A DNA stretch of 64,000 nt from Micromonospora sp. DSM 45708 (GCF_039566955.1 NZ_CP154796.1:2914001-2978000); one strand, 5' to 3'; numbered from the stretch's first letter, positions 8,488 through 19,044 are shown. Program-made: numbers and translations. Notes: generated by a model not told the origin, from the sequence alone.

Positions 8488-9606
8488 ATGCCCCCCACGC
8501 ACCGTCCCGTCAGCGGTGTCCTCGACACCGTCGGTGGGCACCACACGCTCCGGGTGGACGGATACCTGCCGTCCACCGCCGACGTCCACGTCAGCGCCGG
8601 TCAGGTCCGCCGGTACGGCCTGCGCCGCGGCGACCTGATCACCGGCGGGGTCACCGGCGACTCCCGCCCGGGTCGGCCGGTCCCGCTGGACCGGCTGGAC
8701 ACCGTCAACGGCCTCGTCGCCGACCAGGCCCGGCGGCGTCGCGACTTCCACCAGCTCACCCCCGTGCACCCGCGCGAGCGGCTGCGGCTGGAGACCGAGC
8801 CGCACGTGTTGACCACCCGGGTCATCGACCTGGTCATGCCGATCGGCAAGGGCCAGCGGGCGTTGGTCGTGTCACCGCCGAAAGCCGGCAAGACGATGGT
8901 CCTGCAGGCGAGCGCGAACGCGATCACCGTCAACCATCCCGACTGCCACCTGATGGTGGTGCTGGTGGACGAGCGGCCCGAAGAGGTCACCGACATGTCC
9001 CGGTCGATCAAGGGCGAGGTCGTCGCGGCCACGTTCGACCGTCCGCCCCGGGACCACACCGCGGTGGCGGAGCTGGCGATCGAGCGGGCGAAGCGCCTGG
9101 TCGAGCTGGGACACGACGTGGTCGTGCTGCTCGACTCGCTGACCCGGCTCGGCCGCGCCTACAACCTCACCGTCCGCTCCGCCGGGCGTACGCTCTCCGG
9201 CGGCATCGACGTGGCCGCGCTCACTCCGCCCAAACAGCTGCTCGCGGCGGCCCGCGCGGTCGAGGAGGGCGGCTCGCTGACCATCCTGGCCTCCGCGCTG
9301 GTGGAGACCGGCTCCGCCGCCGACACCCTCATCTTCGAGGAGTTCAAGAGCACCGGCAACGCGGAGCTGAAACTGGACCGGGGGCTCGCCGACCGCCGTA
9401 CGTTCCCGGCCGTCGACGTGCGCGCCTCCGGCACCCGGCGGGAGGAGGCGCTGCTGTCCGACCCGGATCGGCAACGCCTGCGCGCGTTGCGGTCCGCGTT
9501 GTCCACACTGGACCGGCAGGCCGCCCTGGAACACCTGCTGCGCCAGCTCGGCACCACCGGCGGCAACGCGCACCTGCTCGCCCGCCTCGGCGCGGCCGGC
9601 CGGTAG
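8488..9606 (+). CDS. Compact transcription termination factor Rho paralogue
   Basis: A 372-residue RNA-dependent ATPase of the Rho family. An OB-fold-like primary RNA-binding region (residues about 8-60) is followed by the RecA-type motor: Walker A PPKAGKT ending at Lys135/Thr136, Walker B with DSLTRLGRAYN, and the R-loop region EEFKSTGNAEL. It lacks the N-terminal helical bundle of E. coli Rho (419 residues) and the long basic N-terminal insertion usual in actinobacterial Rho. It is thus likely a second, short Rho rather than the main one. The ATG at 8488 has a GAAAGG six bases upstream; an in-frame ATG at 8446 is possible. The role is unknown and could be autoregulated or stress-specific termination. 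Confidence 0.85.
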   Translation: MPPTHRPVSGVLDTVGGHHTLRVDGYLPSTADVHVSAGQVRRYGLRRGDLITGGVTGDSRPGRPVPLDRLDTVNGLVADQARRRRDFHQLTPVHPRERLRLETEPHVLTTRVIDLVMPIGKGQRALVVSPPKAGKTMVLQASANAITVNHPDCHLMVVLVDERPEEVTDMSRSIKGEVVAATFDRPPRDHTAVAELAIERAKRLVELGHDVVVLLDSLTRLGRAYNLTVRSAGRTLSGGIDVAALTPPKQLLAAARAVEEGGSLTILASALVETGSAADTLIFEEFKSTGNAELKLDRGLADRRTFPAVDVRASGTRREEALLSDPDRQRLRALRSALSTLDRQAALEHLLRQLGTTGGNAHLLARLGAAGR

Positions 9607-9650
9607 CCGCACGTCGCGGAAACCCCCTCGCCCCTCGGGCCCGTCCCGGC

Positions 9651-9656
9651 GATACT
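9651..9656 (+). promoter_or_regulatory. -10 element of a leaderless-type promoter (DUF3626 gene)
   Basis: GATACT ends seven bases before the ATG at 9664, and no Shine-Dalgarno box is present, as expected for a leaderless transcript. No clear -35 is seen. Confidence 0.45.
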
Positions 9657-9663
9657 CGCCGGC

Positions 9664-10749
9664 ATGCCCGGACCGACCCTGACCGCCGCGCAGTCCGCCG
9701 CCCTGCGACACGTGTGCGACATCGCGCTGCGCGACCGTCCGGCCGCGCTCGCCGTGATCGCGGAACACCTCGCCGGCTCCGGGGCCACCGTCCGCTGCGA
9801 CGAGGTCGGCGCGGCCGTGACCGGGTACGGCCGGCTGACCGTCAACTTCCACCCCGACCGGCTGCTGCCCGACGGTCGCACCGTGGTCGAGGCGCTCGAC
9901 GCCGAGGGCGTGTACCGCAGCCAGTTCGAGACCGGCGTCGGCAACGGCGGACTGACCGCGTTCCCCGGCGGCGACCGGGACATCTGGGAGAAGGCGATGT
10001 TCGGCGGCGCGTACCAACGTCCGGGCGTGTCCGCCGCCCAGCGCCCGAAGTACGGCGGCCTCAACCTGCTCGAGCATCCCGACGGCGCCTGCCCCCGGTT
10101 CGGCTCCTGCCACCTGCGGCTGCGTCCGGAGGTGCTGGCCCGGACCACGTTCACCTTCGGTGACAGCCACCTCGGGCCGACCGAGGTCGGCACCGCCACC
10201 GTCTTCGAGCCGGTCCTCGCCGCGTTGCTCGTCGCCACCGCCGGCACCGGCGTGAGCCTGGGCGTGTCCGGGATGGACACCGCCACGCTGCTGCGGACGC
10301 TGCTGTCCCGCCGGGAACGGGCGTCCGAGCGGGCCGGCCGCGCCCTGGACGACTACGTCGAGGCGCAGCTGCACGGCGAGCTGCGTCTCGCCCGCGACGT
10401 CGAGGCCCTCGTGGTCGACCCGTCGTTCCGCGACACCGACGCCGGCCGCCGCCTCGCCGGGCTCGCCGGCCGGTACGGGTTCCCGCTGCGCTGGCATCCC
10501 GGCTTCCAGCTATCCGTCGACGGCGTCGATGCCGATTTTCGCGGACCGGACATCCCGCCGCTGGCCGTCCGTGTGCACGCCGAGTTCGGCCGGCCGGGGG
10601 AGCCGCTGCACGCCGCCCTGATCGGCCGCGCCGCCGCCTCCCTGGTACGCGAGCCGCACCGCTGGGCCGACCGCGGGCCGGCGGAGCTGACCCGGCAGCA
10701 CCTCAAGCAGCTCTGGCACGTCCTGGTCCGCTCCGGCCAGCCGGCCTGA
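9664..10749 (+). CDS. DUF3626 domain protein
   Basis: A 361-residue protein matching the DUF3626 family along its length, with conserved segments such as TVNFHPDR, YRSQFETGVGNGG, YGGLNLL and TFTFGDSHLGP. No signal peptide or membrane segment is visible, so it is probably cytoplasmic. The function of the family is not established. The many conserved His, Asp and Glu residues would suit a metal-dependent or ADP-ribosylating enzyme, but that is speculation. It follows the Rho-like gene in the same direction with a 57-base gap and its own leaderless-type -10. Confidence 0.72.
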   Translation: MPGPTLTAAQSAALRHVCDIALRDRPAALAVIAEHLAGSGATVRCDEVGAAVTGYGRLTVNFHPDRLLPDGRTVVEALDAEGVYRSQFETGVGNGGLTAFPGGDRDIWEKAMFGGAYQRPGVSAAQRPKYGGLNLLEHPDGACPRFGSCHLRLRPEVLARTTFTFGDSHLGPTEVGTATVFEPVLAALLVATAGTGVSLGVSGMDTATLLRTLLSRRERASERAGRALDDYVEAQLHGELRLARDVEALVVDPSFRDTDAGRRLAGLAGRYGFPLRWHPGFQLSVDGVDADFRGPDIPPLAVRVHAEFGRPGEPLHAALIGRAAASLVREPHRWADRGPAELTRQHLKQLWHVLVRSGQPA

Positions 10750-10934
10750 TCGTCCCGTTTCCTGCGGTTCCCGGAGTGACCCGGACCGCAGCTCCGGCCC
10801 TGCCTGACATTTCCGGAATGACCGACAGGCCGACCTGGTTGTGACCCCGGTACGCCCGGCACCCGACCGATGCTGGCAACCCCCGAGGGGCGCTCACCCC
10901 GGAGCGCGTCGTGACGACCGAAAGGGCAACCATC

Positions 10935-11660
10935 GTGCAGCAGCACCTCACTCGATGGCTCCCCGCCATCGCGAAGACCGCCGTCGCGAGGACCACCGCC
11001 GTCGCCCAGAACCGCCGCGCCGCACTCACCGTCGCGGGCGTGGCCGCCCTGGGCGGACTGGCCTTCGCGCCCACCGCCGTCGCCGCGCCGGTGACCAGCG
11101 GACCCCACGCCGGCGCCAAGGCCGCCATCGACCTCGCCACCGGCAAGAAGACCGCCGCCGAGGCGGCGAAGTCCGGCCTGACCACCGGCAGCGACAAGGT
11201 GCCCACGAAGGCCGACCGGCCCGCCCGGGAGAAGCTCATGCCGCACGGCGTCGAAGGCGCGCAGTCGCGCATCCCGCTCGACGACGCGCAGCTCGACAAC
11301 GCCAAGGCCATCGTCCGGGCGGCCAAGGAGACCGGCGTGGGGGAGCGGGGCGCCGTGATCGGCGTCGCCACCTCCCTCCAGGAGTCCAAGCTGTACAACC
11401 TGGGTCACCTGGGCGCGTACAACGACCACGACTCGGAGGGCCTGTTCCAGCAGCGCCCGTCGTCCGGTTGGGGCACGTCCGAGCAGATCACCGACCCGGA
11501 GTACGCCAGCAAGGCGTTCTTCGGCGCGCTGAAGAACGTCGGCGGCTGGCGGGACCTGCCGCTGACCAGCGCGGCCCAGACCGTCCAGGTGTCCGCCTAC
11601 CCGTACGCGTACGCGCAGTGGGAGGAGCAGGCGGCGGACATCGTCCAGCAGCTCTGGTGA
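10935..11660 (+). CDS. Secreted lysozyme-like (transglycosylase-fold) protein, copy 1
   Basis: An exported protein of about 241 residues. A long N-terminal signal region (basic residues, then AALTVAGVAALGGLAFAPTA and an A-x-A site) is followed by a linker of about 60 residues and a C-terminal domain of about 125 residues. That domain contains SLQESKL, the position of the catalytic glutamate in lysozyme/SLT-type folds, plus GLFQQRPSSGWG. It likely acts on peptidoglycan. The GTG at 10935 has GAAAGGG nine bases upstream; an upstream GTG at 10911 is an alternative. The domain is closely similar to that of the gene at 12149, so the pair arose by duplication. Confidence 0.8.
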   Translation: MQQHLTRWLPAIAKTAVARTTAVAQNRRAALTVAGVAALGGLAFAPTAVAAPVTSGPHAGAKAAIDLATGKKTAAEAAKSGLTTGSDKVPTKADRPAREKLMPHGVEGAQSRIPLDDAQLDNAKAIVRAAKETGVGERGAVIGVATSLQESKLYNLGHLGAYNDHDSEGLFQQRPSSGWGTSEQITDPEYASKAFFGALKNVGGWRDLPLTSAAQTVQVSAYPYAYAQWEEQAADIVQQLW

Positions 11661-11674
11661 CACGTCGTCCACAA

Positions 11675-11703
11675 CCGGCCGGCCCCGATGCGGGGCCGGC
11701 CGG
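11675..11703 (+). terminator. Strong GC-rich hairpin terminator
   Basis: A perfect 12-bp stem (CCGGCCGGCCCC and its complement) with a five-base loop lies 14 bases after the stop of the first lysozyme-like gene. Confidence 0.8.
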
Positions 11704-12148
11704 TCCGTCTCTCCGCCGCCGACCGCCGACCGGCCGGCGGCGCGTCACGGAATGTCCGGACCGTGGCGTTCCACTCGTGGTCGATCGTCGGCGGGTGGAT
11801 CGCCATGGGCGTCTGGGGCGGTTTGTGGGCATCGGTGGTGTGTCACTGAGTGTGCCGGGTGGGTGGAATGTCTGGTTTCGGGGTGGTGGGTGGCACCCTG
11901 GCGGTGGAATGGGTCGGGGGGTCGCGGCGTTGTATCCCGGTGCACGGCCGAGGAAGGCGAGCGCCCCCGCGCCGCCGACCCCCCGCCGGGAATGATGGTG
12001 GGCCCCCGGTCGTTGGACAGTCTTCCGGCGCCGCGTAGAGGCCCTGCCCCGTGAGTAGCCGGATCCCCCGTGAACCTTTCTTGTGCGCCTGACGGTGCCA
12101 CGCGCCCCCACCCCCGGGGGTGTGTCGACCCCCGAATGGAGCCTCCTC
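11704..12148 (+). other. Intergenic region between the two lysozyme-like paralogues
   Basis: About 445 bases with no convincing gene. The first half is markedly G/T-rich on the + strand (around 11860-11940), and the last 100 bases hold C- and G-runs able to form local hairpins, including CCCCCGGGGG at 12113-12122, before the start at 12149. The length and base pairing suggest a structured leader or riboswitch, as secreted peptidoglycan hydrolases in actinobacteria often have, but I could not match a known class. Confidence 0.35.
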
Positions 12149-12703
12149 GTGAACACGATTCTGCGTAAGAGCGTTCTGGGTATTGCTGGTCTGGCGTTTA
12201 CCGGTGGTGTGTTCGCCGGTCCGATCGCCGCGCACGCCGACACCGCCCACGCCGCCACGGCTGGTAAGCCGGTCGCGGTTGCCGCGGTGCAGGGTGAGCA
12301 GTCGACGATCGGTCTGGACGACGAGCAGACCGCCAACGTGAAGGCGATCATCGCGGCGACGAAGAAGGCCGGGTTGCCGGAGCGGGCGGCGGTCATCTCG
12401 ATCGCGACGAGCTTGCAGGAGTCGAAGTTGGAGAACCTGGGCCATCTCGGCGACCGTAATGACCACGACTCGCTGGGGCTGTTCCAGCAGCGTCCGTCCA
12501 GTGGTTGGGGTACGGCCGAGCAGATCACCGATCCCGAGTACTCGACGCTTGCGTTCCTGAAGGGCCTGAAGCAGGTCGACGGTTGGCAGGACATGCCGCT
12601 GACCGAGGCCGCCCAGACCGTGCAGGTGTCGGCCTACCCGGATGCGTACGCGCAGTGGGAGAAGCAGGCCACCGACCTGGTCGCCAAGTACTGGAACAGC
12701 TAA
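12149..12703 (+). CDS. Secreted lysozyme-like (transglycosylase-fold) protein, copy 2
   Basis: A 184-residue exported protein. The signal peptide (MNTILRKSVLGIAG to AHADT) has a signal-peptidase-I-like A-x-A site, followed by a short linker and the same roughly 125-residue domain as the gene at 10935, including SLQESKL with the putative catalytic Glu, NDHDSLGLFQQRPSSGWG and a C-terminal YAQWEKQATDL. I chose the GTG at 12149 with GGAG upstream; the open frame begins further up in non-coding-looking sequence. It uses more T-containing codons (GGT, GTT, TTG) than the paralogue and its neighbours. A perfect terminator follows. Confidence 0.85.
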   Translation: MNTILRKSVLGIAGLAFTGGVFAGPIAAHADTAHAATAGKPVAVAAVQGEQSTIGLDDEQTANVKAIIAATKKAGLPERAAVISIATSLQESKLENLGHLGDRNDHDSLGLFQQRPSSGWGTAEQITDPEYSTLAFLKGLKQVDGWQDMPLTEAAQTVQVSAYPDAYAQWEKQATDLVAKYWNS

Positions 12704-12710
12704 GACGGCA

Positions 12711-12746
12711 TGAAGGCCGGCACCCGGTAACGGGTGCCGGCCTTCA
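12711..12746 (+). terminator. Perfect 16-bp hairpin terminator
   Basis: A 16-bp uninterrupted stem beginning TGAAGGCCGG with a GTAA tetraloop sits 7 bases after the stop of the second lysozyme-like gene. It also precedes the end of the convergent drug exporter gene and may serve both. Confidence 0.85.
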
Positions 12747-12760
12747 GCGCGCCGTACGTG

Positions 12761-14239
12761 TCAAGCGGGGCCCGTTCCTCTACCGGAGGCGTGAACAGGG
12801 GGCCCCTCCTTCCGGCGGCGGCCGGCGATGATGTCGACCACGGCGGCTACCAGCGCCAGCACGATGATGCCGGCGGCCAGCAGCAGCGAGTGCCGGAACG
12901 CCACCGACCAGTCGCCCCGGTTGTCGGCCAGCGTGGAGAAGAACAGCGCGCCCACCGCCGCGATGCCGGCGGCCGAGCCGATCCGTTGTCCGGTCTGGAG
13001 CATGCCGGCGCCGCTGCCGGCCATCGGCACCGGCACCTCCGACAGCGTGAGCGTCTGGTTGGGCGCGATCACCAGGCCGCTGCCCAGCCCGGCGACGAGC
13101 AGCGGCAACGCGGTACGCAGTGGCACGTTCTGGTGCGGCCCGCCGGTCAGCACCAGGTCGGTGGCGACCAGCCCGACCACCACGGCGAACAGTCCGATCG
13201 CGACCAGCGGTCGGCCGTACCGGGTCACCACGCGTCCGCCCAGCGCGGAGGCGACCGCCGAGCCGAGCGCGAACGGGGTGATCGCCAGGCCGGCGACCAG
13301 CGCGCTGTAGTCCAACCCGATCTGGAGATAGAGCGTGAAGATGAAGAAGATCGCGGTGAAGCCGGCGAAGTAGACCAGCCCGATCAGCGAGCCCAGCGTG
13401 TACGAGCGCAGCCCGAACAGCCGCAGGTCGAACAGGGGCGTGGTGTGCCGGGCGTACCGGCGTTCCCAGAGCGCGAAGCCGGCCAGCAGCAGCAGGCCGA
13501 GCGGGATGAGCAGCCACTTCGTCGAGCCCTGCCACTGTTCCCGCTGCACCAGCGGCAGCAGGACCACGGTGACCCCGGCACCGAGCAGCAGCACGCCGAC
13601 CGGGTCGAGCCGGTGCCGGTCGGGCTGGCCGGCGGGCCGGGCCGGAATCAGCCGCCAGCCGAGCACCATCGCGAGGATGCCGACCGGGATGTTGACGAAG
13701 AACACCCACCGCCAGCCGTGCTCGGCGCCGCCGAGCTGGATGAGCAGCCCGCCCAGCAGCGGCCCGACCGCGGTGGAGATGCCGATGGTGGCGCCGAGCA
13801 GCCCGAACGCGCGCCCCCGGTCGGCGCCCCGGAACAGTTGCTGGATCATGCCGCTGACCTGCGGGTTCACCACGCCAGCCGCGGCGCCCTGCACGAGCCG
13901 GGCGACGATCAGCCAGGTCGCCGACGTGGCCAGCCCGGCGAGCGCGCTGGTCAGCGTGAACAGTCCCACCCCGACCACGAACGCGGTCCGCCGGCCGCGC
14001 GCGTCCCCGAACCGCCCGGCCGGCACCAGCACCAGGCCGAAGGTCAACGCGTACCCGGACAGCACCCATTGCAGGTCGCTCGGGGTGGCGTGCAGCGCCC
14101 GGTCGATCGACGGGACGGCGACGTTGACGATGCTGACGTCCAGCAGCGTCATGAACGCCGCGACCAGGCCGACGCTCAGCGCCCGCCAGCGTCGCCGGTC
14201 GTCGTACCCGGTGTCCGCCGACGGCCGGTTCCCGCTCAT
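12761..14239 (-). CDS. MFS drug exporter, DHA2 (14-TM, EmrB/QacA) family
   Basis: A 492-residue proton-driven drug efflux transporter of the cytoplasmic membrane. Motif C-like and DHA2 signatures are visible: FMTLLDVSIVNVAVP in helix 1, QWVLSGYALTFGLVL in helix 2, and the GRFGDARGRR loop. The hydrophobic profile and length fit 14 segments. I chose the ATG at 14239 (MSGNRP), preceded by a G-run, over an ATG ten codons upstream. No regulator is adjacent except a small winged-helix protein encoded upstream in the same direction, which could be related. Substrate unknown. Confidence 0.87.
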   Translation of the reverse strand: MSGNRPSADTGYDDRRRWRALSVGLVAAFMTLLDVSIVNVAVPSIDRALHATPSDLQWVLSGYALTFGLVLVPAGRFGDARGRRTAFVVGVGLFTLTSALAGLATSATWLIVARLVQGAAAGVVNPQVSGMIQQLFRGADRGRAFGLLGATIGISTAVGPLLGGLLIQLGGAEHGWRWVFFVNIPVGILAMVLGWRLIPARPAGQPDRHRLDPVGVLLLGAGVTVVLLPLVQREQWQGSTKWLLIPLGLLLLAGFALWERRYARHTTPLFDLRLFGLRSYTLGSLIGLVYFAGFTAIFFIFTLYLQIGLDYSALVAGLAITPFALGSAVASALGGRVVTRYGRPLVAIGLFAVVVGLVATDLVLTGGPHQNVPLRTALPLLVAGLGSGLVIAPNQTLTLSEVPVPMAGSGAGMLQTGQRIGSAAGIAAVGALFFSTLADNRGDWSVAFRHSLLLAAGIIVLALVAAVVDIIAGRRRKEGPPVHASGRGTGPA

Positions 14240-14310
14240 CGTGCCCCCCACAGACCGTCGATCACGCATCCCCGATCGCTACCCGGACCCCGGTGGGGCA
14301 AACGACGCGG

Positions 14311-14547
14311 TCAGGCCGTCTGGCGCGCGCACCACCGGGGCCCGAAGTCCAGGCCTGTCATCGGTGAGTCCTCGCGGTGCAGCAGTCCCCGCTCGGTGAG
14401 CGTGTGCAGCGGCTCGCGCAGCTCCTCCTCGGTCATCTGGGCCTCCTCGGCGATCAGATCCGGGTAGGGGACGTGTCCCCGCACCTCCAGCGCGGTGACC
14501 GCCTGGTAGACCCGCTCCTCGACCGCGGACAACTGGACCTGCGGCAT
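14311..14547 (-). CDS. Small winged-helix protein
   Basis: A 78-residue hydrophilic protein starting at an ATG with a GAGGAGGG box about 4-11 bases upstream. Its pattern (ERVYQAVTALEVRG ... EEELREPLHTLTERGLL) fits a single helix-turn-helix with a wing, as in small MarR-like or archaeal-type DNA-binding proteins. It carries no ligand domain. It lies upstream of the DHA2 exporter gene in the same direction with a 71-base gap, so it could regulate it. Not recognised as a named family. Confidence 0.6.
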   Translation of the reverse strand: MPQVQLSAVEERVYQAVTALEVRGHVPYPDLIAEEAQMTEEELREPLHTLTERGLLHREDSPMTGLDFGPRWCARQTA

Positions 14548-14673
14548 CGGTTTCCCTCCTCGGCGTGGACCGCCCGGCCGCCGGACGGTCGGCAACCGGC
14601 GCTTACCCGGGCGGCCGGCGATGATGCCCACCCGATCGAGGGTCGTGCCGGGCCGTCCGGCCCGCCGGTGCCC

Positions 14674-14679
14674 TAGGCT
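14674..14679 (+). promoter_or_regulatory. -10 element of a leaderless-type promoter
   Basis: TAGGCT ends six bases before the GTG at 14686, with no Shine-Dalgarno box between. This is the usual geometry of an actinobacterial leaderless transcript. Confidence 0.5.
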
Positions 14680-14685
14680 GCATCC

Positions 14686-15822
14686 GTGATCATCTGGGAT
14701 CTCGTCGTGGTCGGTGGCGGGCCCGCCGGACTCTCCGCCGCACGCACCGCGGCCCGGGCCGGCGTGCGCACGCTGGTGGTCGAGCGGGCCACCCACCCCC
14801 GGTACAAGACGTGCGGCGGCGGCCTGATCGGCACGTCGCTGGCCGAGGCCGGCGACGTGATCGAGGTGCCCGCGCAGGACCGGGTCGACCGGGTCACGTT
14901 CACCCGGGACGGGCGACGCGCGTTCACCCGCCGTCACGCCACGCCGGTGGTCACGATGATCCGCCGGGAGGAGTTCGACGACCGGCTGCGTGCCGCCGCG
15001 GTGTCCGCCGGCGTCGAGGTCCGCGAGGGGGTCACGGTCCGCGCCGTGGAGCAGGACCCCGACGAGGTACGCCTGCGGCTGGCCGACGGCGAGGTGGTGC
15101 GCGCCCGCGCGGTGGTCGGCGCGGACGGCTCCTCCGGGGTGACCGCCCGACACGTGGGGGTGCGCTTCCGCCAGGTCGACCTGGGGCTGGAACTGGAGCT
15201 GCCGGTGCCCGCCGTCGAGCGGGACCGGTGGCGGGGCCGGGTGCTGCTCGACTGGGGCCCGGTTCCCGGCTCGTACGCCTGGGTCTTCCCGAAGGGGGAC
15301 CGGCTGACCGTCGGCGTCATCTCCGCCCGCGGCGACGGCGAGCGGACCCGCGCCTACCTGCGGGACTTCGTGGCCCGGTTGGGGCTGTCCGGGGTCGCGC
15401 CCGAGCACGACTCCGGTCACCTGACCCGCTGCCGCGCCGAGGACTCCCCGCTGCGTCACGGCCGGGTGCTTGTCGCCGGCGACGCGGCCGGCCTGCTGGA
15501 GCCGTGGAGCCGGGAGGGCATCAGTTACGCGTTGCGTTCCGGCCGGCTGGCCGGCGCGGCGGTCGCCGCCGGTGACCTGGACGCGTACCCGCGGGAGGTG
15601 GCGCGGCTGCTGACGCCGGAGATGCGGGCCGGGCACCGGCTGCTGGACGCGTTCGAGCGGCGACCGGACGTGTTCCACGCGATGCTGGCCAGCCCGTCCG
15701 GCTGGCGGATGTTCGTCCGTTTCTGTCAGGGGCGGGTCGGCTTCGCCGAGGCGCTCGACCGGCGGCCGGTGCGGGCCGGGCTGGCGCTGATCGACCGTCT
15801 GCCCCCGGTCAGGGGACGATGA
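14686..15822 (+). CDS. Geranylgeranyl-reductase-family FAD oxidoreductase
   Basis: A 378-residue flavoprotein with an N-terminal FAD motif GGGPAG (residues 9-14), the conserved YKTCGGG segment typical of the geranylgeranyl reductase family, and the second FAD motif GDAAGL. Family members reduce isoprenoid double bonds, for example in menaquinone or membrane lipids, using NADPH or ferredoxin. Reduction of a polyprenyl or quinone side chain is the best guess. The GTG start lies directly downstream of a leaderless-type -10. The 3' end overlaps the convergent alcohol dehydrogenase gene by 14 bases. Confidence 0.85.
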   Translation: MIIWDLVVVGGGPAGLSAARTAARAGVRTLVVERATHPRYKTCGGGLIGTSLAEAGDVIEVPAQDRVDRVTFTRDGRRAFTRRHATPVVTMIRREEFDDRLRAAAVSAGVEVREGVTVRAVEQDPDEVRLRLADGEVVRARAVVGADGSSGVTARHVGVRFRQVDLGLELELPVPAVERDRWRGRVLLDWGPVPGSYAWVFPKGDRLTVGVISARGDGERTRAYLRDFVARLGLSGVAPEHDSGHLTRCRAEDSPLRHGRVLVAGDAAGLLEPWSREGISYALRSGRLAGAAVAAGDLDAYPREVARLLTPEMRAGHRLLDAFERRPDVFHAMLASPSGWRMFVRFCQGRVGFAEALDRRPVRAGLALIDRLPPVRGR

Positions 15823-16843
15823 CCGCCCGCCCGTGGATGTCGCCCCGGCGCAACGCCTCGTACGCCTGCGGCGCCTCGTCCAGCGGGAACGTCTGCGTGT
15901 CGGCCCGCAGCCGGCCGTCCCGGGCCAGCGCGATGACCTCCTGGAGTTCGGCGCGGGTGCCCCAGAACGGCACCACCACGCCGGTCTCCAACGGCACCGG
16001 GGGCGGCGCGTCGGCGACCGGCCGGACCGGCAACGTGCCACCGGCCAGGCCGACCAGCAGCAGCTGACCACCGGTGGCGACGACCTGCCGGGCGGTGTCC
16101 AGGCTGGGTTGCGCGCCGACGAAGTCGAGCACCACGTCCGCGCCGTCCGGCGGCGGGCCGACCAGCTCGCGGATCTTCTCCACCGCGTCCGCGCCGGCCC
16201 GCACCACGTGGTGGGCGCCGAGCCGGTCGGCGAGGTCCAGCGCGGCGACGCTGGTGTCCACCGCGACGATCCGCACCGCGGTGGTGGCGAGCAGGATCTG
16301 GAGCGCCATGTGCCCCAGCCCGCCGATGCCGATCACCACGCAGGTGGTGCCGGGACGCAGCCGGGGCCGGGCCAGCTCCACCGCGTGGTACGGGGTCAGC
16401 CCGGCGTCGGTCAGCGGCGCGGCCTGGGTCAGGTCCATGTCGCCCACGTGCAGGAGCCGGGACGCCGGCACCACGACGTGGTCGGCCAGCCCGCCGTCGC
16501 GGCTGAGCCCGATGCCGCCGACCGGGGTGACCCGGCAGCGGTTCTCCTCGCCGCGCAGGCAGGCCCGGCACCGGCCGCAGCCGATGATGCCGTAGACCGC
16601 GGCCCGGTCCCCGGGTGACCAGCCGTCCACGCCGGGACCGGCGGCCTCCACCGTGCCGGCGATCTCGTGGCCCAACGTCATCGGGGTGGGGAACACCCCC
16701 GCCTCGGCGTCGAGGATGTGCAGGTCGGAGTGGCAGGCGCCGACCGCGCCGACGCGCAGCAGCACCTCGCCGGGTCCGGGCTCCGGCGTGGGCACCTCGG
16801 TCAGCTCCAGCACCCCCGGAGCGGTCATCCGTACCGCGCGCAT
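15809..16843 (-). CDS. Zinc-dependent alcohol dehydrogenase (medium-chain)
   Basis: A 344-residue NAD-dependent alcohol dehydrogenase of the MDR superfamily. Catalytic zinc ligands are in GACHSD (Cys) and GHE (His, Glu); the structural-zinc cysteines are in CGRCRACLRGEENRC; the NAD motif is GIGGLG. A GGGAGG box precedes the chosen ATG. It probably oxidises small primary alcohols or reduces aldehydes. It converges with the geranylgeranyl-reductase-like gene and is not in an operon. Confidence 0.88.
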   Translation of the reverse strand: MRAVRMTAPGVLELTEVPTPEPGPGEVLLRVGAVGACHSDLHILDAEAGVFPTPMTLGHEIAGTVEAAGPGVDGWSPGDRAAVYGIIGCGRCRACLRGEENRCRVTPVGGIGLSRDGGLADHVVVPASRLLHVGDMDLTQAAPLTDAGLTPYHAVELARPRLRPGTTCVVIGIGGLGHMALQILLATTAVRIVAVDTSVAALDLADRLGAHHVVRAGADAVEKIRELVGPPPDGADVVLDFVGAQPSLDTARQVVATGGQLLLVGLAGGTLPVRPVADAPPPVPLETGVVVPFWGTRAELQEVIALARDGRLRADTQTFPLDEAPQAYEALRRGDIHGRAVIVP

Positions 16844-16940
16844 GGCGCCCTCCCACCTCGTCGCCGACGACCGTCGCGGCGGCATACCCGCACCGTCACG
16901 GTTGATACCGGCGCGGGGCGGGCGGGCGCACAATGCGGGC

Positions 16941-17126
16941 ATGAGCGAACCGGTCGCGTCGTTCACCGACGAGGAGTACGCGTTCCTGCGGCATGTCCGC
17001 TTCGGCGAGCTGCCCGCCCCGGTGCGTCCGGAGGAACGAATGGAGTCCGCCGAGACCGAGGTCCCCCCGGGCCGGCCCGACCCGGTCGGCGGCGAGTCGG
17101 AGTGGCACCTGCGCGCCGGGGGCTGA
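16941..17126 (+). CDS. Small acidic hypothetical protein
   Basis: A 61-residue, acidic, proline-rich protein starting MSEPVASFTDEEYAFLRHVRFG. It is divergent from the alcohol dehydrogenase gene with a 97-base gap. No known domain is recognised. The compositional pattern (conserved-looking N-terminal helix, variable C-terminus) suits a small actinobacterial protein. Confidence that it is expressed is moderate. Confidence 0.5.
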   Translation: MSEPVASFTDEEYAFLRHVRFGELPAPVRPEERMESAETEVPPGRPDPVGGESEWHLRAGG

Positions 17127-17214
17127 CACGCACGCCACGAAGACGCCTCGACCGACCTGCCGACGCTTGCTCCGGCGCCGCCGTCGCGTACGGCATCTGG
17201 ACGCTGGGACGCGG

Positions 17215-17245
17215 CGAGGGCCCCGGCGCGACGCCGGGGCCCTCG
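17215..17245 (-). terminator. Hairpin terminator after the 5'-nucleotidase gene
   Basis: A perfect 13-bp stem (CGAGGGCCCCGGC with its complement) and a five-base loop lie 8 bases beyond the stop of the 5'-nucleotidase gene. Confidence 0.75.
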
Positions 17246-17253
17246 CCCGAGGA

Positions 17254-19044
<1,791 letters not shown>

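Noticed and set aside
10750-12148. c-di-AMP (ydaO) riboswitch before either lysozyme-like gene
   Set aside because: Such switches precede cell-wall hydrolases in actinobacteria, but the conserved core strings were not found by eye; an Rfam covariance search would decide.
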